A model generated the notes under the pieces. The model saw only the letters and a program-made list of their open reading frames with translations. It was not told where the DNA came from and did not search any database. Shown here piece after piece: positions 26,252-33,432 of a DNA stretch of 64,000 nt. A program made the translations under genes and the position numbers. Numbering within the stretch: the stretch's first letter is position 1; every line of letters starts with the position of its first letter. This stretch comes from BCD1 sp965230565 (GTDB taxonomy: Bacteria > Bacteroidota > Bacteroidia > Chitinophagales > Saprospiraceae), in the NCBI GenBank assembly GCA_965230565.1, contig CBDDLH010000012.1, forward strand, positions 434,001 through 498,000, read 5' to 3'.

Positions 26252-27756
26252 TGTTAGTGCATTTACTATCCGGTGTGAAGGTTAGTAAGCTGAATATTAT
26301 TGGAACTGAGGGTGAGTCTGGTACTAAGGTTCAGCAATTATATGATGCAATCCTGGAGGGAGAGATTACCAATGACGTCGAGGGCGCTCAAAGGTTTTTT
26401 CCTGACGGGGCTAATAGTGAGAAATATTTCAGCAAATTAAAGAGAAATTTAAAAAACCGCTTATTAAATACTCTTTTTTTTATAGATGTTGATAAACCTC
26501 AATTTACTGAATATCAAAAGGCTAACCAGGTTTGCTATAGAAATTTAGCTATAGTAAAGTTATTATATTCTTATGGTCAGCGAAACTTAGGGGTGTCAAT
26601 TGCTCAAAAAACGTTAAAAAAAGCAGTTTATTTTGATTTCACTGAAATTGCTTTGATGTTATCAAAAGAACTTAGGATTTATTATAGTACAATAACAGGG
26701 GAAAGGGAAAAAGCTAAGCGTTTTAGTGATACTGTTGATAAATATTTAAAGATCTATTCGGCTGAACTGGAAGTAGATAAATTTTATTCAGAATTAATTA
26801 TTAATTATATTTTTTCAAAAGCAAGTAAGCCTGAACTGGCAGAAAAGGCCGTGACCTTTTGTAAGCGTTTAGACGAGTTGATATTGGACGTGGATTCGTA
26901 TAGGTTTCGGTTTATGTATTATTTGACCTATATCTTAAGATATGAAATACAAAATGATTATCGAAGTACGCTTAAGCTGTGTGTTCAGGCCTTAGAATAC
27001 TTCCATGGAAAAAAGCATATTGGGGTAAAAAATGTTTTGTTCAATTTGAATATGAAGATGATCGCATGTAATATTCAATTGCAACAGTATGAGGAAGCGA
27101 AGAAGAACGTTCAAACTTGTTTAAGCTTGGTACCTGAAGACGGGTATAATTGGTATATAACACAGGATTTAAATTTTCTTTTAATGTTAAGGTCGAAAAA
27201 TTATCAGGGTGCGCTCGAGGTGTATCGGGTGATTTTAAATAAATCGAATTACCTTAAACAACAACAAGCTATACTTGAACAATGGAAGATAAACGAGGCT
27301 TTTATTAATTTTTTAATTTTAAAACAAAAAGTAAAACTATCAAAAGGGGATGATAGAAATGTTTTTAGAGTCAATAAGTTTTTGAATGAAGTTCCTAAAT
27401 ATTCCCGAGATAAACGTGGAACAAATATTACCATCCTTATTTTGCAAATTTTGTTTCTCTTAGAAAAGGAAAGGTATGAAGAGATTTTCGAGCGTATTGA
27501 GCCACTTAGAATGTATGCTAGTCGATATCTTAGAAAAGGTGATACTTTCCGAAGTAACTGCTTCATAAAAATGCTAATGCAATTACCAGCAGGTCATTTT
27601 CATCGAGAAGCAGTAAAACGAAAGGCTGCACCATATTTGAAAAAACTGGAAACAATGCCCTTGGATGCAGCGAACCAGGCTGTGGAGCTCGAAATCATCC
27701 CTTATGAAGAATTATGGGAATACGTTATGGAGTCCCTGGATGACAAAGTGAGATAA
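26236..27756 (+). CDS. 506-aa helical-repeat (TPR-like) protein of unknown function
   Basis: No signal peptide or membrane helix. The sequence is almost entirely helical with periodic Y, L and A positions typical of TPR-type superhelices (for example NLAIVKLLYSYGQRNLGVSI, then NVLFNLNMKMIACNIQLQQY, then EEAKKNVQTCLSLVPEDGYN and YQGALEVYRVILNKSNYLKQ). The N-terminus (about 1-75) looks like a separate region with TKVQQLYDAILEGEI and RFFPDGANSEKYFSKLKRNL. No catalytic or HTH motif was recognised. The gene is AT-rich compared with its neighbours, stands alone, and is preceded by an elaborate leader (small RNA, small ORF, palindromes). A peptide-sensing TPR protein is one possibility, but there is no direct support. 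Confidence 0.7.
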   Translation: MKDLQMLVHLLSGVKVSKLNIIGTEGESGTKVQQLYDAILEGEITNDVEGAQRFFPDGANSEKYFSKLKRNLKNRLLNTLFFIDVDKPQFTEYQKANQVCYRNLAIVKLLYSYGQRNLGVSIAQKTLKKAVYFDFTEIALMLSKELRIYYSTITGEREKAKRFSDTVDKYLKIYSAELEVDKFYSELIINYIFSKASKPELAEKAVTFCKRLDELILDVDSYRFRFMYYLTYILRYEIQNDYRSTLKLCVQALEYFHGKKHIGVKNVLFNLNMKMIACNIQLQQYEEAKKNVQTCLSLVPEDGYNWYITQDLNFLLMLRSKNYQGALEVYRVILNKSNYLKQQQAILEQWKINEAFINFLILKQKVKLSKGDDRNVFRVNKFLNEVPKYSRDKRGTNITILILQILFLLEKERYEEIFERIEPLRMYASRYLRKGDTFRSNCFIKMLMQLPAGHFHREAVKRKAAPYLKKLETMPLDAANQAVELEIIPYEELWEYVMESLDDKVR

Positions 27757-27788
27757 AAAAAGGCCCGGCAAATTTGCCGGGCCTTTTT
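27757..27788. terminator. Bidirectional terminator between the 506-aa gene and the RNA array
   Basis: A perfect 32-base palindrome (16 bases per arm, GGCCCGGC core with A5 and T5 ends) begins immediately after the stop codon. It can stop the plus-strand gene and the minus-strand RNA transcript coming from 28560. Confidence 0.95.
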
Positions 27789-27790
27789 AG

Positions 27791-27992
27791 CTGTGGAGGC
27801 AGGAGTCGAATCTACCTGGATCTGAAAACAGGTTTCCCTGGACAGTTAGACAGGCCTGCACGAGGCGGTTAGCGTCAGCACAAATATTTGGTGGTCAATC
27901 CCAATGTTGCAATCAACACCTTATGCTGAGTTTATCCCGTAATCCCCACCCCCGAGACAAGAGGGCATGGCTGCCTGTTTCATCACCCCACA
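27791..27992 (-). ncRNA. tRNA-like RNA, copy 3 (last in transcript), T-arm interrupted by 44 nt
   Basis: Same sequence as the other two copies (acceptor strands TGTGGGG and CTCCACA, D-arm and anticodon arm intact) but with about 44 extra bases inserted between the 5' strand of the T-stem and the T-loop, plus 2 bases in the variable region. The insert itself can form small CCTG/CAGG stems. This copy may be inactive, or may fold differently. It abuts the terminator. Confidence 0.6.
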
Positions 27993-28105
27993 GTGTGGTG
28001 CACAATTATCAAATTTCAAAAAGCAACAAACAAAAAAGGAGTTGTCAAATTGAATATTGAACCTTGTGTTTTGAATATTACTCAATTTCCTTTGAAGTTG
28101 AGTTG

Positions 28106-28261
28106 CTGTGGAGGCAGGAGTCGAACCTGCACGAGGCGGTTAGCGTCAGCACATGTTTGGTGGTCAATCCCAATGTTGCAATCAACACCTTATGCTGAGT
28201 TTATCCCGTAATCCCCACCCCCGAGACAAGAGGGCATGGCTGCCTGTTTCATCACCCCACA
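28106..28261 (-). ncRNA. tRNA-like RNA with 87-nt variable region, copy 2
   Basis: 156 nt. Reading the minus strand: acceptor TGTGGGG (28261-28255) pairs with CTCCACA (28113-28107), one G-U; D-arm ATG/CAT with 11-nt loop AAACAGGCAGC; anticodon-type arm CCCTC-TTGTCTC-GGGGG (28234-28218), triplet GTC at 28227-28225; T-arm GCAGG-TTCGACT-CCTGC (28130-28114); G at the discriminator position and no encoded CCA. Between anticodon arm and T-arm lie 87 nt able to form TGTTG/CAACA and CAGCA/TGCTG stems. The D-arm resembles tRNA-Leu, while anticodon GTC and G73 resemble tRNA-Asp. I know no standard tRNA like this; tmRNA signatures are absent. Confidence 0.65.
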
Positions 28262-28373
28262 GTGTGGTGCACAATTATCAAATTTCAAAAAGCAACAAAC
28301 AAAAAGGAGTTGTCAAATTGAATATTGAACCTTGTGTTTTGAATATTACTCAATTTCCTTTGAAGTTGAGTTG

Positions 28374-28529
28374 CTGTGGAGGCAGGAGTCGAACCTGCAC
28401 GAGGCGGTTAGCATCAGCACATGTTTGGTGGTCAATCCCAATGTTGCAATCAACACCTTATGCTGAGTTTATCCCGTAATCCCCACCCCCGAGACAGGAG
28501 GGCATGGCTGCCTGTTTCATCACCCCACA
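28374..28529 (-). ncRNA. tRNA-like RNA with 87-nt variable region, copy 1 (promoter-proximal)
   Basis: Nearly identical to the copy at 28106-28261 (two single-base differences noticed in the variable region and in the anticodon-proximal stretch). It is the first copy in the transcript: a Bacteroidota-type promoter ends about 40 bases upstream. Repeat period to copy 2 is 268 bases, including a conserved spacer of about 112 bases. Confidence 0.65.
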
Positions 28530-28567
28530 GTGTAAAATAAAAAATCACTTTCTTACAAGTGATGATG

Positions 28568-28600
28568 CAAATTTAAACGAAATGACCTTTTGTGTGCAAA
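28568..28600 (-). promoter_or_regulatory. Promoter of the tRNA-like RNA array
   Basis: On the minus strand, TTTG (28600-28597) and TAAATTTG (28575-28568) are 21 bases apart, a strong match to the Bacteroidota consensus. Transcription would start near 28560, about 30 bases before copy 1. Confidence 0.75.
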
Positions 28601-28783
28601 TTTTTTAAAGAAAAAAATAAAAATTTAGATAAAATTAAAAATATTACCTATTTTATTTGTTAATCTTTAAATGACATTGCTGCATTTGCCGATATATTAT
28701 AAATATTGAATTTCAACTTTAAACTAATTCCCCAAACACCCATTCCCCGGGTTGAAACCAGTGGTCCGCTCCATGAAAACGAA

Positions 28784-28820
28784 CAAAGCCGATACTTGTC
28801 TGAAACAAACATCGGCTTTG
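28784..28820 (-). terminator. Hairpin terminator of the DUF819-type gene
   Basis: CAAAGCCGAT (28784-28793) pairs perfectly with 28811-28820; a T-rich tract follows in the minus direction. It lies 30 bases past the stop at 28850. Confidence 0.7.
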
Positions 28821-28849
28821 AAAAATTCTTAATAAAAGCAATAAAAAGG

Positions 28850-29740
28850 TTATCCGCCGGCAACCAATGCCATAAGATATTGGCATAACAAGGCTCCATA
28901 TGTCCCCAGAGCATACCCTAAAACAGCCATTAAAACCCCTACCGGCGCAAGCGCCGGACTAAAGGCCGCAGCTACAATAGGTGCCGAAGCAGCTCCACCT
29001 ACATTAGCCTGGCTACCAACCGCTACAAAGAAGAATGGTGCCCGGATAATTTTGGCAACTACCAATAACAATATTACATGTACTAACATCCAGATAAAAC
29101 CTATAGCAAACAACCCAAGGTTGTTGAATATTTCAAGGATATTCATTTTCATTCCGATGGTAGCTACCAGAACATAAATGAAAACGCTACCCCAGCGGGA
29201 AGCTCCTACTCCTTCCAGTTTTCTGGCTCTGGTAAATGATAAAATAAGACCTATGGTAGTCGAAATTACAATTAACCAGAAGAAAGAAGATACCAGAGAC
29301 TGGAGACCAATCCTTACCAGCGTCTCTTCATAGTTCTTCATGAATGGAACGATCTCTCCCGCTGCCCAATGGGCAAAGGCAACACCACCAAAGGCAAACG
29401 CCATCATGACAAACACATTGGTTGTGGTAGGAATACGTTCGATAGATGATCTGTAATTCTGAACGTTGTCTCTGAGTTCTTTTATAGCCCGGTTGTCAGC
29501 TTTTAACCTTAGATCAAGTTTGTCTGAAATATTGGCACCGTATAAAAGGAAACCCATCCAGATATTGGCTACCACCACATCCACCACGATCATCGATGAA
29601 AAGATCTTGTCTTTTACCTCAAAAATCTCCTTCATGGCTGTCTGGTTAGCTCCTCCTCCAATCCAGCTACCGGCAATCGTAGAAAGCCCGTTCGCCAGTT
29701 CGATAGGTTCACCAACGATCATTCCAGGAGCCAGCTTTGA
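28850..29740 (-). CDS. DUF819-type membrane protein, C-terminal part after frameshift
   Basis: About 290 residues that continue the upstream frame at 29709-30518 after a frame break near 29740. Family-like sequence begins SKLAPGMIVGEPIELANGLS, then TIAGSWIGGGANQTAMKEIF, and continues with several membrane helices (WGSVFIYVLVATIGMKMNIL) and ends PALAPVGVLMAVLGYALG. This matches the second half of DUF819 (YjcL-like) integral membrane proteins, whose transport role is unproven. The codons before SKLAP in this frame are not part of the protein; the ORF-initial methionine at 29776 is therefore not a true start. Confidence 0.8.
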   Translation of the reverse strand, partial: SKLAPGMIVGEPIELANGLSTIAGSWIGGGANQTAMKEIFEVKDKIFSSMIVVDVVVANIWMGFLLYGANISDKLDLRLKADNRAIKELRDNVQNYRSSIERIPTTTNVFVMMAFAFGGVAFAHWAAGEIVPFMKNYEETLVRIGLQSLVSSFFWLIVISTTIGLILSFTRARKLEGVGASRWGSVFIYVLVATIGMKMNILEIFNNLGLFAIGFIWMLVHVILLLVVAKIIRAPFFFVAVGSQANVGGAASAPIVAAAFSPALAPVGVLMAVLGYALGTYGALLCQYLMALVAGG

Positions 29741-30518
29741 GAATGACAAGCAATGCGAACGGTCCTCCAAGTACAATTCCCAAAGTAGCCGTCAGGAACA
29801 TAATAAGTGCCTTAGGCCCAAGGTTAATTATTCCTTTGAAATCAATACTGATACAAAGTAAGATAAGACTCGCAGGCAAGAGATAGCGAGATGCTACGAA
29901 ATAAAGGTTGGAATAATCTCCTGAGATCAATCCACCTGAATTCAGGAAAGATGGCAGGAAGTAACATAGTAATAAAGAAGGTACATATCTGTAAAAGCCT
30001 TTGAATCGGGGCTGGCTCTCTGTCCAGAAAACAATGGCCAGCAGGATCAGCAGAATACCCAATACAATAGCATCATTTTTAAATACAGGAGTTCTGTCGA
30101 TCGTTTTTAGCTCAAGCTTATTTTTGGCTCCCTTTTTGAACTCAATCACATTGCCGGTTTCGTCATACAAAGTGATCTCGATTTCCGGTTCTCCGGCAGT
30201 AAGCCCTTTAATATAAATGGGAGCAACCGGGCTTAAACGAAAAATCTCTCCACCGACGTCCACTACCATCGACCTTGCTCCCGTGGGAACCAGACTCAAG
30301 GGTATTTCTATGATAAAGTCAGGAGTTTGGTCCAGAAAATATTTTCCTGGTTTGGTCAGTAAAGAGAGTCTTTGTACCCGATCGGCGGTAGCATCAATAA
30401 TTTCAGGAGTGGCAATTTCGGCGGATATGGGCGCTGTTTCCTCTTTGGCTAATCCGATATTTGCCACAAATAAAAAACTTATTAATAAAAAGAAAGATTT
30501 AAGGGTGTTCATGTTCAT
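29709..30518 (-). CDS. DUF819-type membrane protein, N-terminal part with secreted beta domain
   Basis: Start at 30518 (MNMNTLKSFFLLISFLFVAN), a signal peptide. Residues about 30-140 are a beta-rich extracytoplasmic domain (PDFIIEIPLSLVPTGARSMV, then EIEITLYDETGNVIEFKKGA) not usual in DUF819 proteins. From about 148 the membrane part starts (AIVLGILLILLAIVFW, then TATLGIVLGGPFALLVI) and then the frame runs out at 29709. The downstream frame continues the family from LAPGMIVGEP. One base removed around 29736-29750 would join the two into a protein of about 550 aa. Either a real lesion or an assembly indel. Confidence 0.8.
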   Translation of the reverse strand: MNMNTLKSFFLLISFLFVANIGLAKEETAPISAEIATPEIIDATADRVQRLSLLTKPGKYFLDQTPDFIIEIPLSLVPTGARSMVVDVGGEIFRLSPVAPIYIKGLTAGEPEIEITLYDETGNVIEFKKGAKNKLELKTIDRTPVFKNDAIVLGILLILLAIVFWTESQPRFKGFYRYVPSLLLCYFLPSFLNSGGLISGDYSNLYFVASRYLLPASLILLCISIDFKGIINLGPKALIMFLTATLGIVLGGPFALLVILKAGSWNDRW

Positions 30519-30571
30519 GATTAAGTTCTTTGGGCCTAAAGATAATAATTTTAATTAATGGGGCTTTTCCT

Positions 30572-30579
30572 TATTTTTG
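30572..30579 (+). promoter_or_regulatory. -7 box of the deaminase-lspA operon
   Basis: TATTTTTG fits TAnnTTTG and lies 17 bases before the ATG at 30597. No TTTG box was found at the usual upstream distance. Confidence 0.5.
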
Positions 30580-30596
30580 CCCCTAAAAATTAACTC

Positions 30597-31082
30597 ATGC
30601 AACTAAGTGAAGAGGATAAGTTTTTCCTGAGAGAGGCCATTAAGCTCGCCCGCGAGGGGATGCATTCTGACCTTGGGGGGCCATTCGGAGCAGTGATCGT
30701 GCGGGATGGAAAAATAATAGGCAAAGGCAGTAATCAGGTAGCTTCAACTAACGACCCTACTGCCCATGCTGAAATTACGGCTATTCGGGACGCCTGTAAA
30801 AATATTGGCGCTTTTCAACTGGAGGATTGCACGATCTATACTTCCTGCGAACCTTGTCCAATGTGCCTTGGAGCTATTTTCTGGTCCCGTCCAGTACGCG
30901 TGGTTTATGCGGCCACTCAAATTGATGCGGAGACCATCGCTGGTTTTGATGACCATTTCATTTACGAGCAGATCGACATCCCCGCAGAAGAGCGTAAGAT
31001 TCCCGCCATCCAGGGGCTGAGGGAAGAAGGTCAGGAAGTGTTCAGAGAATGGCAGGAAAAGGATGATAAAATTGTCTATTAA
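30597..31082 (+). CDS. Guanine deaminase-like nucleoside/base deaminase
   Basis: 161 residues of the CDA-fold zinc deaminase family. Zinc ligands and catalytic acid are intact: TAHAEITAIRDA (His57, Glu59) and SCEPCPMCLGA (Cys87, Cys90). The C-terminal FREWQEKDDKIVY resembles the tail that closes the active site in GuaD-type guanine deaminases, whereas TadA lacks it; so guanine to xanthine plus ammonia is the best guess. Cytosolic purine salvage or catabolism. lspA follows after 12 bases, so the two are probably co-transcribed although functionally unrelated. Confidence 0.9.
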   Translation: MQLSEEDKFFLREAIKLAREGMHSDLGGPFGAVIVRDGKIIGKGSNQVASTNDPTAHAEITAIRDACKNIGAFQLEDCTIYTSCEPCPMCLGAIFWSRPVRVVYAATQIDAETIAGFDDHFIYEQIDIPAEERKIPAIQGLREEGQEVFREWQEKDDKIVY

Positions 31083-31094
31083 CAGCAAATTGAT

Positions 31095-31649
31095 ATGTCT
31101 ATAAAATCAAGAATAAAAATTATTATACCTGCATTGGTCATTACCATCGGTCTTGATCAGTACACAAAATACCTTGCTACTGAGCATTTAATGGAACGCC
31201 TGGGTGGTTATTCCTGGTTCAACGGTTTCTTTCGGTTGATCTACGCAGAAAATGAGGGTGCCTTTTTAAGTTTGGGTTCTGAAACAACAGGATGGTTGAA
31301 ATACCTGGGGCTCTATATTTTTCCGGTCGTTTTATTGTTAGGACTTTTTTGGTACCTGCTTAAAAATCAGAGTTTGAGCAAAACCCAGATCCTTGCTTTA
31401 AGTCTGGTGTTGGGAGGCGGGATCAGTAATATTTTCGACCGCCTGGTATTCGGCAAGGTCGTCGATTTTATGATCATGGGATTTGAGAAGTTAAAAACCG
31501 GCGTATTTAATATCGCTGATGTAGCCATTATGGCCGGTTTATTCCTGCTTATTTTTAGTCGGAAACCGAAAGAGCCTGTTGCTGCAAAGGAAGAGACTGA
31601 GGCATCAAAACCGGAAACTGTGGCAGGCCCGGGAAATGAAAACTCCTGA
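31095..31649 (+). CDS. lspA: Lipoprotein signal peptidase (SPase II)
   Basis: 184 residues with four membrane helices. All family blocks are visible: GLDQYTKYLA (Asp21), YAENEGAFLSLG (Asn53), GGGISNIFDRL (Asp115) and FNIADVAIMAG (Asp142); the last two are the catalytic aspartates of this aspartyl protease. It cleaves signal peptides of lipidated prolipoproteins at the inner membrane. A hydrophilic tail of about 25 residues rich in E, K and P (EPVAAKEETEASKPET) extends beyond the usual end, as often in Bacteroidota. Confidence 0.96.
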   Translation: MSIKSRIKIIIPALVITIGLDQYTKYLATEHLMERLGGYSWFNGFFRLIYAENEGAFLSLGSETTGWLKYLGLYIFPVVLLLGLFWYLLKNQSLSKTQILALSLVLGGGISNIFDRLVFGKVVDFMIMGFEKLKTGVFNIADVAIMAGLFLLIFSRKPKEPVAAKEETEASKPETVAGPGNENS

Positions 31650-31704
31650 TCGTTAATTGCATTAATTGAGGATTTTAGGTTACCTTGAAGCCGTGCAAAC
31701 TGCC

Positions 31705-31737
31705 TTGCCTGGATGTGGTACATTTGTTTTATATTTG
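31705..31737 (+). promoter_or_regulatory. Promoter of the sodium:solute symporter gene
   Basis: TTG at 31705-31707 and TATATTTG at 31730-31737, 22 bases apart, about 57 bases before the start codon. Confidence 0.6.
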
Positions 31738-31794
31738 CGTACCCCAGAGCCAGTTACTATGTGAAGGAACACTATAAAACTTACGGGTTTCATT

Positions 31795-33360
31795 ATGCAA
31801 CAACTTACACCATATACCATATTAGGAATCATTTCCGCCTATTTCATCCTGTTGATTTTCATTTCGTGGTATACTTCCAGAAAAGCCGGAAACGAAAGCT
31901 TTTTCCTGGCAGACAGGAATTCCAACTGGGTTTTTGTGGCTATTGGAATGGTGGGAGCATCCCTTTCGGGAGTAACATTTATTTCTATTCCCGGAGCGGT
32001 TGGAGCAGGTGGACTCAATCAGTCGTTTTCCTATATGCAAATGGTGATGGGTTATGTCCTGGGATATATTTTCATCATAGCCATATTACTTCCCTTATAT
32101 TACAGACTCGGACTTACTTCTATCTATGAATACCTAAAGGAACGTCTTGGATTTTTTTCTTACAAGATGGGTGCAGCCTTTTTCCTGCTTTCCCGTATCG
32201 TAGGAGCTTCCTTCCGGTTATATTTGGTAGCCATGGTATTGCAGGCTTTTGTAATGAACGCGTTTGGAGTGCCTTTTGCAGTAACGGTGGCCATTACGAT
32301 AGGGCTCATCTGGGTATATACTTTCCGGGGAGGGATAAAGACCATTATATGGACAGATACGATCCAGACTATCAGTATGTTGCTTGCGGTGATCATTACG
32401 ATCATAACCATTGCACGCTTTTTCGAAACTGATTTTTCGGGACTATTTTCAATGGTGGAACAAAGCGAATATTCAAAAATGTTCTTCTTTGATGGCGGAT
32501 GGAGTGACCCGAATAATTTCTTCAAGCAATTTTTTGGCGGTGCTTTGATCGCCATTGTGATGACGGGAATGGATCAGGATATGATGCAGAAAAACCTGAG
32601 TTGCCCCAATATCCGGGATGCACAAAAAAATATGGGGTTATTTATCATTGTGCTGATCATTGCTAATTTCCTTTTCCTTACGCTGGGAGCTTTATTATAT
32701 ATTTATTCAACAAGTGTGGGTATTGAAGCTGCTAAGTCTGACCAGTTATATCCAATCATTGCCCTGCAGAGTAATTTGTCGCCGGTGGTGGGTATTTTCT
32801 TTGTGCTTGGATTGATAGCAGCAGCATATTCGAGCGCAGATTCAGCCCTGACTTCTTTGACGACCTCTTTCTGCATTGACTTTCTCAATTTCAAAAGTTC
32901 GGATAAAACTGAAGAAGAGAAGAAAAGAACCAGAATAATCGTTCATATTTCCTTCTCCCTTTTATTATTGATGGTGATCGTAATTTTCAACGCTCTGAGT
33001 AATGATGCGGTTATCAATGAATTATTCAAGGCAGCAGGATTTACTTACGGCCCGATTCTTGGATTGTTCGTCTTTAGTTTGTTTACAAAATTAAGGGTTC
33101 GGGAAGTTTGGGATATTTCCGGTACACGCCTGGGAAGTAAATTGCCCAAATGGCTTCAGAAGATCAATCTGGTGATTATTATTTGTCTGCTGGCTCCTGT
33201 GATATCATTTTGGATTAATGCCAATTCTGAGGCTTTATTCTATGGTTTTCAGTTAGGATTTTTGATCATCGCCCTGAACGGGTTGCTCACCTTTCTTGGG
33301 TTGTGGGCCATTTCATATCGCACCTATGAAGTGGAGGAAGAAGCATATCCGTCCGAATAA
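31795..33360 (+). CDS. Sodium:solute symporter family transporter
   Basis: 521 residues with about 13 membrane helices. SSS-family features: FISWYTSRKAGNESFFLADR near the N-terminus, GASLSGVTFISIPGAVGAGG (helix 1 unwound region), then YFPL-type loop LGLTSIYEYLKERLG, and GLIAAAYSSADSALTSLTTS, the conserved helix with Na2-site serines. Substrates in this family include sugars, sialic acid, proline and myo-inositol; none can be chosen from context. Stand-alone gene with its own promoter. Confidence 0.92.
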   Translation: MQQLTPYTILGIISAYFILLIFISWYTSRKAGNESFFLADRNSNWVFVAIGMVGASLSGVTFISIPGAVGAGGLNQSFSYMQMVMGYVLGYIFIIAILLPLYYRLGLTSIYEYLKERLGFFSYKMGAAFFLLSRIVGASFRLYLVAMVLQAFVMNAFGVPFAVTVAITIGLIWVYTFRGGIKTIIWTDTIQTISMLLAVIITIITIARFFETDFSGLFSMVEQSEYSKMFFFDGGWSDPNNFFKQFFGGALIAIVMTGMDQDMMQKNLSCPNIRDAQKNMGLFIIVLIIANFLFLTLGALLYIYSTSVGIEAAKSDQLYPIIALQSNLSPVVGIFFVLGLIAAAYSSADSALTSLTTSFCIDFLNFKSSDKTEEEKKRTRIIVHISFSLLLLMVIVIFNALSNDAVINELFKAAGFTYGPILGLFVFSLFTKLRVREVWDISGTRLGSKLPKWLQKINLVIIICLLAPVISFWINANSEALFYGFQLGFLIIALNGLLTFLGLWAISYRTYEVEEEAYPSE

Positions 33361-33384
33361 CACCCTCAAGAGAATGTTATTCGG
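33353..33384 (+). terminator. Hairpin overlapping the symporter stop codon
   Basis: CCGAATAACA (33353-33362) pairs perfectly with 33375-33384. The following tract is only weakly T-rich, so terminator activity is uncertain. Confidence 0.5.
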
Positions 33385-33432
33385 GACGTTTAATGCATAA
33401 GATTAAGTTCCAAAACTTTTTTAAGATAACTA

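Larger units (their letters stand above)
27790..28530. repeat. Three tandem 268-bp repeat units
   Basis: Copies begin at 27790, 28105 and 28373; the first interval is 315 because of the 44-nt insertion and small length changes. Spacer sequences between the RNA genes are also nearly identical, which implies recent duplication of the whole unit. Plus-strand frames across these copies are artefacts of RNA genes read in reverse. Confidence 0.9.

Noticed and set aside
28106..28261. tmRNA
   Set aside because: A D-arm and an anticodon arm are present, there is no tag frame, and the length is 156 nt rather than about 350.
27993..28479. Plus-strand ORFs of 72 and 108 codons over the RNA array
   Set aside because: They are reverse reads of the tRNA-like genes (typical CGGRSRTCTRRL pattern) and repeat with the array.
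27790..28530. CRISPR-like array
   Set aside because: The units are 268 bp with conserved spacers and contain tRNA-like RNA genes; there are no short direct repeats with unique spacers and no cas genes.
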